A stretch of DNA of 56,797 nucleotides from Flavobacteriia bacterium. Lineage in GTDB: Bacteria; Bacteroidota; Bacteroidia; Flavobacteriales_D; Crocinitomicaceae. This document shows, one piece after another, positions 44,052-53,195 of this stretch; position 1 is the stretch's first letter; each line of letters opens with the position of its first letter. The position numbers and the translations under genes are program-made. Under the pieces are notes generated by a model. The model was not told the origin of the DNA and searched no databases. It saw nothing but the letters and a program-made list of their open reading frames with translations. The stretch spans positions 1 to 56,797 of the forward strand of contig CANGOA010000005.1 of the NCBI GenBank assembly GCA_947455255.1, read 5' to 3'.

Positions 44052-45381
44052 ATTACTTTTACTTTCATGCATTGTAGGATTTCCAATCGTTGGATTTACT
44101 CAAAAAAATAGCGAAAAATTACGCAAAGAACAAGAGCGTTTAGAAAAAAGTATTGCCGTTACAAAAGGATTGCTAAAAAAAGCAAAATCAAATACCGAAG
44201 CAACCTTAAGTGAACTTCGAGTTCTTGAAAATCAAGTTAAATATAGAGAAGAACTATTGAAAAACTTTGATAGTCAGATTAGAAGTACTGAATTGAAAAT
44301 TGATCAAAAGTCTCAGCAAATTGTAGAATTAGAAGAAAAATTACAACATTTAATCTATCAATACAAAGAACTTTTACTTTATGCTTATAAACATCGAAGT
44401 AGAGAAGGACAATGGATATATGTTTTTGCCGCTGAAAACTATAATGAAGCAATTAAGAGAAAAAAATATTTAATTAAAATTGCTGAATTACAACGTAAAC
44501 AAAAGCAAATTATTCTACAACATCAGAGACTTATTTCGAATGAAAAAACTTCCCTCGAAAAGGAAAAACAAAGTAAAATAATTATCGCAGAACAAAAGAA
44601 ATTGGAAAAAGAAGATTTGTTAGTAGATAAACAAGAACAAGAAAAAAATTACGATAAACTTAAAAAAGCAGAAAATAAACTTGCTGCTGAAATGAAATTA
44701 ATTGAAAACAAAAAAATAATTTTAAAACAACGAATCAAAGAAGCAATTAATGCCGAATTAGCAGCTGAAGAAGCACGAAGAAAAGCAAATGAACGTAGAA
44801 ATACTCCTAAATCAACTACTACTACAACTACGAGCACTCCTTCTTCAACAAAATCAACAACGAGTAATGATAAGTCATCAACATCCAGTACCAATACAAC
44901 AGCTGAAACTCCAAAACGTACAGTAACAATCAATGAAACTAAAGAAGTTGCTTTAAACCAAAGTTTTGAGAGTAATCGTGGAAGATTACCATGGCCAGTT
45001 GAACGTGGAACAATCACAGAGGGTTATGGTAGACAGGCTCATGCCAAATTGAAAGATATTTACACTAATAATAATGGAATTGATATTAGTACTCATCGAA
45101 ATGCAAACGTAAGAGCAGTTTTTGATGGAGAAGTTACAAGTGTTTTATCGATTCCTGGTGCAGGGAAAATTGTAATAATAAAACATGGAAATTATAGAAC
45201 AGTTTATTCTAACCTACAAGAGGTTTATGTCAGTGTTGGAACAAAAGTGAAAACGAAACAAGCAATAGGTTCACTTTTATCTATTGATGGTGAGTCGCTT
45301 TCTGTTGCTCACTTTGAAATTCATCAAGTAGCCAATGGGCAAATCAACCGTATGAATCCAAGTAGCTGGATAGCACGTTAA
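44035..45381 (+). CDS. EnvC-like murein hydrolase activator
   Basis: A 448-residue periplasmic protein: signal peptide (1-22), long coiled coil (about 22-250, Glu/Lys/Gln-rich), Thr/Ser-rich linker (about 258-300) and a C-terminal LytM/M23 domain (about 315-448). The LytM metal site has lost residues: the expected first His is Asn in NNNGIDIS, and the HxH motif reads YSN...HFEIH. This matches EnvC-type proteins, which activate amidases for septal peptidoglycan splitting and do not cut themselves. Third in the TPR-DUF4292-envC unit. Confidence 0.9.
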   Translation: MNIAIKLLLLSCIVGFPIVGFTQKNSEKLRKEQERLEKSIAVTKGLLKKAKSNTEATLSELRVLENQVKYREELLKNFDSQIRSTELKIDQKSQQIVELEEKLQHLIYQYKELLLYAYKHRSREGQWIYVFAAENYNEAIKRKKYLIKIAELQRKQKQIILQHQRLISNEKTSLEKEKQSKIIIAEQKKLEKEDLLVDKQEQEKNYDKLKKAENKLAAEMKLIENKKIILKQRIKEAINAELAAEEARRKANERRNTPKSTTTTTTSTPSSTKSTTSNDKSSTSSTNTTAETPKRTVTINETKEVALNQSFESNRGRLPWPVERGTITEGYGRQAHAKLKDIYTNNNGIDISTHRNANVRAVFDGEVTSVLSIPGAGKIVIIKHGNYRTVYSNLQEVYVSVGTKVKTKQAIGSLLSIDGESLSVAHFEIHQVANGQINRMNPSSWIAR

Positions 45382-45386
45382 TCATC

Positions 45387-45414
45387 GTAACTCTTATCTC
45401 TTAACTCGTCACTC
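45387..45414 (+). repeat. Heptanucleotide array I
   Basis: Four units: gtaactc, ttatctc, ttaactc, gtcactc, filling nearly the whole gap between the envC-like stop and the ribE ATG (3 bp after). Confidence 0.8.
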
Positions 45415-45417
45415 ACT

Positions 45418-45999
45418 ATGTTTACTGGAATTATTGAACAACTAGCAACCATCAAAAAAATCGTTAAAGAACACGAAAACTTGCACATCACCTTAGAAGC
45501 AGACTTTGTTAATGAACTTAAAATTGACCAAAGTGTAGCACACAATGGAATATGTTTAACAGTTGTTGCAATTGAAAACAATACCTACACTGTCACTGCT
45601 ATTCTGGAAACGATTCAAAAAACAAACATTGGTTTTTGGGATATTACAACGAAAGTCAATGTAGAACGTTGCATGCAATTGAACGGAAGACTTGATGGAC
45701 ATATTGTTCAAGGACATGTCGATACAAAAGGAATTTGTACTTCTGTCGAAGATCAAGATGGCAGTTGGAAATTTTCATTTGAATATGATGCACCAACGCA
45801 TGTTACAGTCGATAAAGGTTCAATTACAATCAATGGAGTAAGTTTAACGGTGGTTGATTCTAAACAACAATCATTTTCAGTATGTATAATACCTTATACA
45901 TACGAACATACTAATTTTCATCAACTTAAAGCTGGAGATTATATTAATTTAGAATTTGATATCATTGGTAAATACGTCGCGAAATTAATGCTTCGCTAA
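45418..45999 (+). CDS. ribE: Riboflavin synthase alpha chain
   Basis: A 193-residue riboflavin synthase that dismutates two 6,7-dimethyl-8-ribityllumazines. It starts with the universal MFTGIIE and has two lumazine-binding barrels, with VAHNGICLTV and KGSITINGVSLTV as the duplicated motif and MQLNGRLDGHIVQGHVDT in between. Its start has no visible ribosome-binding site, only array I. Confidence 0.95.
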   Translation: MFTGIIEQLATIKKIVKEHENLHITLEADFVNELKIDQSVAHNGICLTVVAIENNTYTVTAILETIQKTNIGFWDITTKVNVERCMQLNGRLDGHIVQGHVDTKGICTSVEDQDGSWKFSFEYDAPTHVTVDKGSITINGVSLTVVDSKQQSFSVCIIPYTYEHTNFHQLKAGDYINLEFDIIGKYVAKLMLR

Positions 46000-46324
46000 T
46001 TTTGGAATTCCTTAAAAGTGATAAAATGTAATTTTGTTACAATAACTCCAAAAAGATTCCGTTATATTAAGAAATCATTAAACTTTGATCGAATGTAATC
46101 GATAAGGTGAAATGTGAAGGCTTTACATTTAATTTTTTAGACTTGTACAACCCAACGAAATAAGTTAAATTACTGTTAATTATAAGACTAATAAACTAAA
46201 TAAAACATAGTCTATTAAAAAAGTAGGAAATTTCTTTTGTGATTTGAACAATAAAAAAGTTTTATGTATGTTTGTAACCATAATTAGTAAAAAAATTAAA
46301 AATTTAAATTAAAATTTAAAAGTG
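46000..46324 (+). promoter_or_regulatory. Long leader region and promoter of the exbB operon
   Basis: No gene fits in these 325 bp. A good promoter is TTG (46244-46246), 20-nt spacer, TATGTTTG (46267-46274), 51 bp before exbB. A second TAnnTTTG match (TAATTTTG, 46029-46036) sits inside a TGTAA/TTACA inverted repeat (46027-46041) and could give a far longer leader. The last 40 bp are almost all A and T (aattaaaa/atttaaa repeats), which may aid translation start. Confidence 0.6.
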
Positions 46325-47137
46325 ATGAGCACAAAACAAAAGACATCAGGAGGATTTACTTCATTAGTTGCAACGATTACTGTTGCCTTATGTATTTTAA
46401 TTGGTATTATTTTGTACGTATACGTACTAGGTAATCCAGCAAACTTCGTGGACAACGATCCAACAGCTGAACCTTTAGAAGGTAACTTTTTAGGTATTGC
46501 TCACAAAGGAGGTTTCATCGTACCTTTCTTGATTGCAATGAACTTAATCGTATTGATTTTTTCAATTGAGCGTTTCATTACTTTAGCAAAAGGTAAAGGA
46601 AAAGGAAGAACTGATAAATTCGTTGAAGATATCCGTGAAAAATTAGATAATAACCAAATTAATGAAGCAATTGAAGCTTGTGATGCTCAAAGAGGTTCAT
46701 TAGCAAACGTTGTTCGTTCTGGATTGACAAAATTCGAATCAGTTTCTGCTGATACTACCTTAGATAATGAGCAAAAGGTAGAGGCTATCAAATCTGAATT
46801 AGAAGAAGCTACAGCATTAGAATTACCAATGCTTTCTAAAAACTTAAGTATACTTTCTACTTCAGCTTCTGTTTCTACATTAATCGGTTTGATCGGAACA
46901 GTATTAGGGATGATTAAAGCGTTCGCTGCAATGGCAGGTGGAGCTCCAGATCCAGCAGAATTAGCAACAGGTATCTCTGAAGCACTTGTAAATACATTCT
47001 TAGGAATCTTAGCTTCTACTTTAGCAATTATTGCGTATAACTTCTTCTCTACTAAAATCGATACATTGACTTATAGTATGGACGAAGCAAGTCATTCTAT
47101 TGCTCAAAATTTTAGCGCAAAAACAAAAAAGAAATAA
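46325..47137 (+). CDS. exbB: MotA/TolQ/ExbB proton channel protein
   Basis: A 270-residue inner-membrane protein with three membrane segments (about 15-37, 60-80 and two helices in 178-240) and the family core LSILSTSASVSTLIGLIGTVLGMIKAF and ATGISEALVNTFLGILAS. With ExbD it forms the proton-driven motor that powers TonB. I chose the ATG at 46325 over an adjoining in-frame GTG. It leads the exbB-exbD-exbD-tonB operon. Confidence 0.95.
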   Translation: MSTKQKTSGGFTSLVATITVALCILIGIILYVYVLGNPANFVDNDPTAEPLEGNFLGIAHKGGFIVPFLIAMNLIVLIFSIERFITLAKGKGKGRTDKFVEDIREKLDNNQINEAIEACDAQRGSLANVVRSGLTKFESVSADTTLDNEQKVEAIKSELEEATALELPMLSKNLSILSTSASVSTLIGLIGTVLGMIKAFAAMAGGAPDPAELATGISEALVNTFLGILASTLAIIAYNFFSTKIDTLTYSMDEASHSIAQNFSAKTKKK

Positions 47138-47167
47138 GAATAGTTAGCAATTTTAAAACAACAACAA

Positions 47168-47830
47168 ATGCCTAAAATAAAAGTACCCAAACATTCACCG
47201 TCGATCGACATGACGCCGATGGTTGACTTGGCATTCTTGCTTGTGACTTTCTTTATGCTTGCTGCTATTCCAAGAGAAACAGATCCAGTTGACGTAACTA
47301 CACCTTCAAGTATCAGTGAAAAAATTATTCCTGATAACAACTTGACAGTAACGATTGACAAAGGCGGTCGTGTGTTTATGAATTTAAGTCATTCAGACGC
47401 TAGAGCTGAGATGTTAGAAAATATGTTAGGGAAATACAAAATGGGATTAACTGCTGAACAAAAAGAAAAGTTCACGATTATGACTAGTTTTGGTTGTTCG
47501 ATGAAAGAACTACCTAAGTATATTGACATGACAGGAGAGGAGCGTAAAAAATTCCCTACGATTGGTATCCCTACAGATTCGTTGAAAAACGAATTAAAGG
47601 ATTGGATTTATTACGGGAATATTGCAGCTCTTAATACTGGGCAAACAAAATTCTTAGAAGCAGAGATGAAAGGTGATAAGCCAGATGCTAACGATTTTAA
47701 ACCAAAGTTCATTTTAAAAGTTGATGGCAAAGCTGCATACATATTTGCGCAAAATGTTATTGATATTTTTAGAGATTTGAACTTGAATAACTTGAACTTT
47801 ATTACTGCTGGTGAAAAAGCACCTAAATAA
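47168..47830 (+). CDS. exbD: ExbD biopolymer transport protein, first copy
   Basis: A 220-residue ExbD with the SIDMTPMVDLAFLLVTFFML segment, read in parts, carrying the channel aspartate. Its periplasmic part is about 50-70 residues longer than E. coli ExbD, with a loop around 85-165 (DMTGEERKKFP, DSLKNELKDWIYYGN). It probably forms heterodimers with the second ExbD. Confidence 0.95.
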   Translation: MPKIKVPKHSPSIDMTPMVDLAFLLVTFFMLAAIPRETDPVDVTTPSSISEKIIPDNNLTVTIDKGGRVFMNLSHSDARAEMLENMLGKYKMGLTAEQKEKFTIMTSFGCSMKELPKYIDMTGEERKKFPTIGIPTDSLKNELKDWIYYGNIAALNTGQTKFLEAEMKGDKPDANDFKPKFILKVDGKAAYIFAQNVIDIFRDLNLNNLNFITAGEKAPK

Positions 47831-47841
47831 AATTTACTAAA

Positions 47842-48480
47842 ATGGCAGAAATAGCAGAAGGTGGCGGTGGCCACGACAAAGGCGGAAAAAAAAGACCCAA
47901 GAAAGGTTCCACGCGAATCGATATGACACCAATGGTGGATTTAGGTTTCTTGTTACTTACGTTCTTCGTAATGACAACAACCTTTAGTAAACCAAAAGTG
48001 ATGAGTCTTTCTTATCCGGCTAAAATTGATAAACCCGAAGATGTGAAACAACCACCATTAAATAATGGTATCACATTCTTACTGACAAAGGATAAAATTT
48101 TCTATTATGTAGGTGAATTCAACCCAAAAGAAGGACCAGCTACTACGTTAGAAGAAACAAATTTTAGTCCAACTGACCCTAAGGGTATTCGCAAATTGTT
48201 AGCTGATAAAAATGCTTTTGTGATTAAACAAAAAGCATTGCTGGATGACCAATTGAAACGCAAACAAATTGCTGATACTACCTACGAAAGATTGTTAAAT
48301 GGTCCTACTGGTTTAAAAACTAAAAAGGAAGCATTGAAAGTATTAATTAAAACAGACGACAAAGCAACATGTGAAAATTTCATCGATTTAGTAGATGAGG
48401 TTAAAATCGCGCAAATTGGTGTTGTTGCTCCGTTGGAATTAATGAAAAGTGAAGCAGATTTATTAAAAGCTAAACTATAA
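47842..48480 (+). CDS. exbD: ExbD biopolymer transport protein, second copy
   Basis: A 212-residue paralogue of the previous gene with TRIDMTPMVDLGFLLLTFFVMTT in parts; a Gly/Lys-rich start (GGGGHDKGGKKRPKKG) and an enlarged periplasmic domain. It starts 11 bp after the first exbD and is followed by tonB in 4 bp. Two exbD genes per operon are common in Bacteroidota. Confidence 0.95.
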   Translation: MAEIAEGGGGHDKGGKKRPKKGSTRIDMTPMVDLGFLLLTFFVMTTTFSKPKVMSLSYPAKIDKPEDVKQPPLNNGITFLLTKDKIFYYVGEFNPKEGPATTLEETNFSPTDPKGIRKLLADKNAFVIKQKALLDDQLKRKQIADTTYERLLNGPTGLKTKKEALKVLIKTDDKATCENFIDLVDEVKIAQIGVVAPLELMKSEADLLKAKL

Positions 48481-48484
48481 ACGT

Positions 48485-49318
48485 ATGACAGTAGTATTAA
48501 TCGTTGCATTGCTCGTAGCAGGTATTTCCCTATACGACTATTTCTCGGCGAGAAATTGGCAACAAGTAACTTCTGCAGACCGAAACGAAATCGTTTTTGC
48601 TGACAGAAACAAAGAGTACGGTGCATATACGATGCGTAGAGATTACGATAAACGTATGGTAATTATCTTGGTGAGTTTTGTAGCTACGTTAGGTTTATCT
48701 TTTGGTATATTTAATTATATCAAAAACATACCTGAAGAAGTTGTTGAAATTAAACCTGTTGATGTTAGTACTATTCCTCCTGCTAAACCAGAAGAAGAAT
48801 TACCACCACCACCACCAGAACCACCAGTACCAGTTTTGGAAAAGTTAACTCAATTTTTACCTCCAGTTATCGTAAATGAGGAAGTGGATGAAGTTCCACC
48901 AATTCAAGAAAACTTAGAGGACAAAAAGATTTCTACTATAAACCAAGAAGGTTCTGATGATTCTTTTAACGCTACTGTTGGTCCTGCTGAAACTGTTGTT
49001 GAAGCACCAGCTGTTCAACAAATTTTTGAAGCTGTAGAAGAAGATGCTGAATTTCCTGGTGGAAACCCAAGTGAATTCGTAGGTTCTCACTTTAATCCAG
49101 ATGCAGCAGCAGATTTAGAAGGTAGAATTATTGTGAGCTTCGTTGTTGAGTTAGATGGATCTATTTCAAATGTTGAAGTTGTAAGAGGACTTTCACCAGA
49201 AGCAAACAGAGAGGCTGTTCGAGTAATACGTTCAATGCCTCGTTGGAAACCAGGTAAAAACAATGGTAAAGCTGTTAGATCTAGATTTAGGCTGCCAATT
49301 GTTTTCAACGGTGAATAA
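48485..49318 (+). CDS. tonB: TonB energy transducer
   Basis: A 277-residue TonB with two hydrophobic segments (about 2-22 and 57-77), not the usual one, with a cytoplasmic loop (FADRNKEYGAYTMRRDYDKR) between, a Pro-rich periplasmic part (PPPPPEPPVPV, about 107-117) and a C-terminal TonB domain (GRIIVSFVVELDGSISNVEVVRGL, RSMPRWKPGKNNGKAVRSRF, in parts). It energises outer-membrane receptors. The transcript is followed by a terminator at 49338. Confidence 0.94.
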   Translation: MTVVLIVALLVAGISLYDYFSARNWQQVTSADRNEIVFADRNKEYGAYTMRRDYDKRMVIILVSFVATLGLSFGIFNYIKNIPEEVVEIKPVDVSTIPPAKPEEELPPPPPEPPVPVLEKLTQFLPPVIVNEEVDEVPPIQENLEDKKISTINQEGSDDSFNATVGPAETVVEAPAVQQIFEAVEEDAEFPGGNPSEFVGSHFNPDAAADLEGRIIVSFVVELDGSISNVEVVRGLSPEANREAVRVIRSMPRWKPGKNNGKAVRSRFRLPIVFNGE

Positions 49319-49337
49319 GCAAATTTAAATTTTTTTC

Positions 49338-49375
49338 ATCCCCAGACAAGTAATTGTTTGGGGATTTTGTTTTTA
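49338..49375 (+). terminator. Intrinsic terminator after tonB
   Basis: ATCCCCAGACAA (49338-49349) pairs with TTGTTTGGGGAT (49354-49365), one G-U, around a GTAA tetraloop, then TTTTGTTTTT. Like T1-T3 it has a GNRA loop. The next gene starts 6 bp later, so read-through is possible. Confidence 0.88.
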
Positions 49376-49380
49376 AAAAT

Positions 49381-49569
49381 ATGAAGTATATCAATGCCTT
49401 ACTATCATCAACTACCATAATTATTTGTTTAGTGTTGGTGTATTATCTAAGTGCCACAGAGTTATTTTCAGATCGTTTAGTTGGATCTAAAAGAACAATT
49501 CTTACAGTGATGTTAGCTATATACGCCACTTTTAGAATTTATAAAGTGTATCGATTATTAAAAAAATAA
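49381..49569 (+). CDS. Small two-helix membrane protein
   Basis: A 62-residue protein with two membrane segments (about 5-24 and 36-55) and a basic end (YKVYRLLKK). The ATG at 49381 comes right after the terminator T-run; an in-frame TTG at 49354 would lie in the hairpin. It is 4 bp before the PstS-like gene. I recall such small proteins between tonB and the PstS-like gene in Bacteroidota; function unknown. Confidence 0.75.
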   Translation: MKYINALLSSTTIIICLVLVYYLSATELFSDRLVGSKRTILTVMLAIYATFRIYKVYRLLKK

Positions 49570-49573
49570 ATAG

Positions 49574-50497
49574 ATGAAGCATTTTTTAATATATGTGTGT
49601 TTTATTTCATTATTGAATAGTACAACTTCTTGTAATCATCCGCAAAATCCACTGGCTTATCAAACCGAAACCCATAGTAGGGGAAAAGCGGTTGTTTATA
49701 TTGAGGAAGCGTTTAAACCATTATTCAATACAAGTATTTCAACTTTTGAGGGACAGTATCCCAAGGCGAAAATTTTACCAAAGTATTTGACAGAAAATGA
49801 CATTGTTCAAGCAATGTATGATCGAAAAGCAAAAACAATTGTTATTTCAAGAGATCTTGATGAAAAAGAAAAAAAATATTTACGTTCTAAAAAAATTGAG
49901 GTTAGAAGTGAAAAAATTGCGATTGATGCTATTGCTTTAATTGTACATCCATCTAATAAGGATACGTTGATTACAGTTGATGACTTAAAAGCTTTATTAA
50001 CGGGCAAAAATACGAGATGGAAAACTTCAGGAAATGAAGTTAAGGTAGTATACGATAAACCAAATTCTGCTAATTTTAACTACCTAACGAAATTATGTGG
50101 AAATCAAGCAAATAATAAAGTGATTTTTGCAGCGAAATCCAATGAGGAAGTGATTAATTTTGTAAAATCAAATCCTAATTCTATGGGTATTATAGGGTTG
50201 AATTGGATTAGTGATAATGATGATTTTGATACCCAAGATTTTTTAAAAGGCATTAAAGTAATGGCTGTAGCAAAAAATAAAAAATCTGAATATTTCCAAC
50301 CGTATAATGGATTTATGTATACGCAAGAATATCCTTTAATACGTGATATTTGGATTATTAATAAAGGTAGGAAATCTGGATTGCATTCAGGATTCGTATT
50401 GTTTATGAAAAATGAAATCGGTCAAACGATTATTCAACAAGCAGGACTTGTTCCAGCAAAATCTCCGGTAAGATTAATCCAATTTACAGGAGAATAA
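49574..50497 (+). CDS. PstS-like substrate-binding lipoprotein
   Basis: A 307-residue lipoprotein (signal ending NSTTSC, Cys20) with a PBP-like domain resembling PstS. DAIALIVHPSNKDTLITVDDLKALLTGKNTRW is characteristic, read in parts, and GIIGLNWISD follows. No pstCAB genes follow, and its place after exbBD-tonB suggests a role with TonB-dependent uptake and not a classical ABC importer. The ligand is not known. Confidence 0.87.
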   Translation: MKHFLIYVCFISLLNSTTSCNHPQNPLAYQTETHSRGKAVVYIEEAFKPLFNTSISTFEGQYPKAKILPKYLTENDIVQAMYDRKAKTIVISRDLDEKEKKYLRSKKIEVRSEKIAIDAIALIVHPSNKDTLITVDDLKALLTGKNTRWKTSGNEVKVVYDKPNSANFNYLTKLCGNQANNKVIFAAKSNEEVINFVKSNPNSMGIIGLNWISDNDDFDTQDFLKGIKVMAVAKNKKSEYFQPYNGFMYTQEYPLIRDIWIINKGRKSGLHSGFVLFMKNEIGQTIIQQAGLVPAKSPVRLIQFTGE

Positions 50498-50511
50498 ATT
50501 AAAAAATCGAT

Positions 50512-50519
50512 TAATTTTG
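50512..50519 (+). promoter_or_regulatory. Putative -7 box of the TPR gene
   Basis: TAATTTTG matches TAnnTTTG, 51 bp before the ATG at 50571. Confidence 0.35.
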
Positions 50520-50570
50520 AAAAACTAATTTTCGGCAAGAAATTTGATTAACAGATATAAAATTACTTTT

Positions 50571-52178
50571 ATGAAATTCAATAAAATCTTCAGTGGTATT
50601 TTACTTGTAGCAAGTACTGCAGCATTTGGACAAAATTTACAAAATGCAACTAAAAATACAGATAATGAATTCTTTACAGAAGCTGAAAAAGAATTTAGAG
50701 CATTAATAGCTGCTGAACCTCTAAATGCAAATAATTATTTTTATCTAGGAGAAAACTTTTTCGCTCAAAAAGAAGTAGATTCTGCAATTGTATACTGGAA
50801 TAAAGCGTTAGAGAAAGATGCTATGAATCCGATTTCCACTGTAGCTGCAGGTAAGGTGAAATTGATTAAAGGGGATGTTGCGGGAGCAAAAACATTGTTT
50901 ACGGATGCTTTAACAAAAACCAAAAATAAGAATGCAGAAGTAATTCGAATGATTGCTAAAGCATACTTAACTTCTGATTTTCCAAATACGACTGAAACGA
51001 TTGCAATGCTTACACAAGCTGTTAAAGTTGATCCTAAGAATGAATTTAACTTTTTATTACTTGGAGATGCATACTTAACAAGTGAACCAATTAATCCAAA
51101 TGAAGCAATTAAAAATTACAATGATGTATTAGATATTAATCCTAAATCACCTCGTGGATTAGTTAGAATTGGTAAATTATATACACGAGTTAATTCTGAT
51201 TCAGCTGCTAATGTGAACTTTGCGAAGGCTATTAGTATAGATCCTACATATGCTCCTGCATATCGTGAAAATGCAGAACTATATTTGAAATATTCTAATA
51301 AGGCCAACAAAGCAATTGAGAATTGGAAAAAATATTTGGAATTAAATAATAGTCAAGAAGCTCGCTATAGATATATAACAGCACTTTATAAAGGAAAACA
51401 ATATACAGAAGTAATTTCAGAAGCGAATAATTTGATTTCAACGGGCTTTTCTAATTTTTATTTAGATCGAATGTTGACTTTTGCTTATGCTGAAACAACT
51501 ACTGATAAAGTAAATATTGATAAAGGTTTAGCATCTTCTGATGTATTCTTTAAAAAAGTGCCTCAAGACAAAATTAATTTCCTAGATTTCAAATACAGAG
51601 GTCAGTTATTTCAAGCTGCAAATAAGGATTCTTTGGCTGTCATAGAATATGAAAAAGCAATTGCTAAAGATGAATCAAAAAAAGGTGAAATTTTTCCCGT
51701 AATTGCGAAAGCATATTTGAAATCAAAAAAGTATCAAAAAGGGATCGATGTCTTAGAAGAAAAATTAAAAACATCTGGTCTAACATCTGCTGAGTATTTT
51801 GATTTAGGTAAAGCATACTTTTTTGGTCCAAAAAAATATGTACTTGCAGATAGCGCTTTTACAAAAGTAATAGCTAAATCACCAACGTTTACATCTGGTT
51901 ATTATTGGAAAGCACGTTCGATTTATTTTGGAAATTTAACGGATAAAACATTCCCAGCCAAACAATATTATGAAAAAACATTTGAAATGATTAAGCCTGA
52001 AGATAGAACACTTCCTGCTAATAAATCCATGGTATTGGAATCCTCGAAATACCTTGGAGATTATTATTTCAGTTCAGTAGCAAAAGATCTAGAAAAGGCA
52101 AAAACTTATTTTACGATTGTACAAGAGTTAGATCCTGCTGATAACCAAGCTAAAGCGTTCTTCGCTAAAGTGAAATAG
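50571..52178 (+). CDS. Secreted TPR protein
   Basis: A 535-residue periplasmic protein with a signal peptide (MKFNKIFSGILLVASTAAFGQ) and about ten TPR units (for example NANNYFYLGENFFAQKEVDSAIVYW, in parts). It lies downstream of the TonB operon in the usual Bacteroidota order. I chose the ATG at 50571 because it begins the signal peptide; an in-frame codon at 50544 does not. Partners unknown. Confidence 0.88.
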   Translation: MKFNKIFSGILLVASTAAFGQNLQNATKNTDNEFFTEAEKEFRALIAAEPLNANNYFYLGENFFAQKEVDSAIVYWNKALEKDAMNPISTVAAGKVKLIKGDVAGAKTLFTDALTKTKNKNAEVIRMIAKAYLTSDFPNTTETIAMLTQAVKVDPKNEFNFLLLGDAYLTSEPINPNEAIKNYNDVLDINPKSPRGLVRIGKLYTRVNSDSAANVNFAKAISIDPTYAPAYRENAELYLKYSNKANKAIENWKKYLELNNSQEARYRYITALYKGKQYTEVISEANNLISTGFSNFYLDRMLTFAYAETTTDKVNIDKGLASSDVFFKKVPQDKINFLDFKYRGQLFQAANKDSLAVIEYEKAIAKDESKKGEIFPVIAKAYLKSKKYQKGIDVLEEKLKTSGLTSAEYFDLGKAYFFGPKKYVLADSAFTKVIAKSPTFTSGYYWKARSIYFGNLTDKTFPAKQYYEKTFEMIKPEDRTLPANKSMVLESSKYLGDYYFSSVAKDLEKAKTYFTIVQELDPADNQAKAFFAKVK

Positions 52179-52225
52179 AAAACAAAAATATTCACTTTCA
52201 AATTAGCTAATTTTCAAATTAACGG

Positions 52226-52591
52226 ATGAACATCGAATCGTATCGTGATTTTTGTCTTTCACTTCCATTTACAGGAGAAAAAACACCATTTGATCAGGTT
52301 ACACTTGTTTTTACAGTAATGGATAAAATGTTCGCTTTGACAAATATGGATCGTTTCGAAAGTGTCAATTTGAAATGTAATCCTGAAAAATCCATACAAT
52401 TACGCGAAGAATATGCTGCTATTATTCCTGGTTGGCATATGAATAAAAAACATTGGAATACAGTAATTTTAGATGGGTCGTTACATGATGACTTAATTAA
52501 GGAATTAACAATGCATTCTTATCAATGTGTTGTTAATTCTTTACCTAAGAAACTTCAAATAGAAGTTGAAAAATTCCACACTTCAAAATGA
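52226..52591 (+). CDS. MmcQ/YjbR family protein
   Basis: A 121-residue protein of the MmcQ/YjbR family: YRDFCLSLPFTGEKTPFD, DKMFALTNMD, SVNLKCNPEKSIQLREEY, PGWHMNKKHWNTV. The fold resembles CyaY and some members bind DNA weakly; function is unsettled. It overlaps the pentapeptide gene by 4 bp (ATGA). Confidence 0.92.
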   Translation: MNIESYRDFCLSLPFTGEKTPFDQVTLVFTVMDKMFALTNMDRFESVNLKCNPEKSIQLREEYAAIIPGWHMNKKHWNTVILDGSLHDDLIKELTMHSYQCVVNSLPKKLQIEVEKFHTSK

Positions 52592-53142
52592 TTCGAATTG
52601 ATGATCAAATAATAAAATCAGTTTCTGAATTGGATAAAGCCGAATATGAAAACTGTCATTTTATTCAATGTTCATTCAATGAAAAAAAATTGAGTAATTA
52701 TATTTTTGCAGATTGTGTGTTTGAAGACTGTGACTTGAGTAATATCAGTATTTCAAATGCGAGTTTTAAAAATGTGAAATTTGTTCATTGCAAATTATTC
52801 GGGTTAAAATTTGAAGATGTAAATCCATTTTTATTTTGTGTTTCCTTTGACACTTGCTCTTTAAATTTTGCTTCTTTTTATAAATTGAAATTAAAATCAA
52901 CATTGTTCTCAAATTGCATCCTTCATGAAGTCGACTTTAGTGGTACTGATTTGTCAGATTGTATTTTTGATGGAAGTGATTTAAGTGGTGCAATTTTTGA
53001 TAGTTCTATTTTAAAGAATTCTAATTTTAGATCAGCTTACAATTTTTCAATTGATCCAAGCAGAAATCAATTATCAAAAGCTAAATTCTCTAAGGAAAAT
53101 TGTATTGGATTATTAGATTATTTAAAACTTGACATAAAATAA
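52588..53142 (+). CDS. Pentapeptide-repeat protein
   Basis: A 184-residue protein with A(D/N)LxF-type repeats from about residue 20 to 150 (NASFKNVKF, GTDLSDCIFDGSDLSGAIF), forming a right-handed quadrilateral helix, with many Cys at repeat positions (CSFN, CVFEDC, CKLF, CIL). Similar to the McbG/YjbI-like group; some relatives protect gyrase, but nothing here shows that. Confidence 0.9.
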   Translation: MIRIDDQIIKSVSELDKAEYENCHFIQCSFNEKKLSNYIFADCVFEDCDLSNISISNASFKNVKFVHCKLFGLKFEDVNPFLFCVSFDTCSLNFASFYKLKLKSTLFSNCILHEVDFSGTDLSDCIFDGSDLSGAIFDSSILKNSNFRSAYNFSIDPSRNQLSKAKFSKENCIGLLDYLKLDIK

Positions 53143-53162
53143 CTTAATCATTAAATAGTTCA

Positions 53163-53170
53163 TAAATTTG
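53163..53170 (+). promoter_or_regulatory. Putative SCO1 gene -7 box
   Basis: TAAATTTG, a TAnnTTTG match, 25 bp before the ATG at 53196. No TTG at a good distance. Confidence 0.4.
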
Positions 53171-53195
53171 AATATGGTTAATTAAATCAGTTATT

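Noticed and set aside
44649-45017. Minus-strand Val/Leu-rich open frame in the EnvC-like gene
   Set aside because: It is the reverse of the Thr/Ser and coiled-coil coding region and looks hydrophobic only for that reason.
44035-45381. Active M23 endopeptidase
   Set aside because: The LytM zinc ligands are partly lost (Asn for the first His, YSN for the HxH part), so an EnvC-like activator is the better call.
49354-49569. Longer start for the small protein after tonB
   Set aside because: The upstream TTG is inside the terminator hairpin; the ATG at 49381 begins a normal membrane segment.
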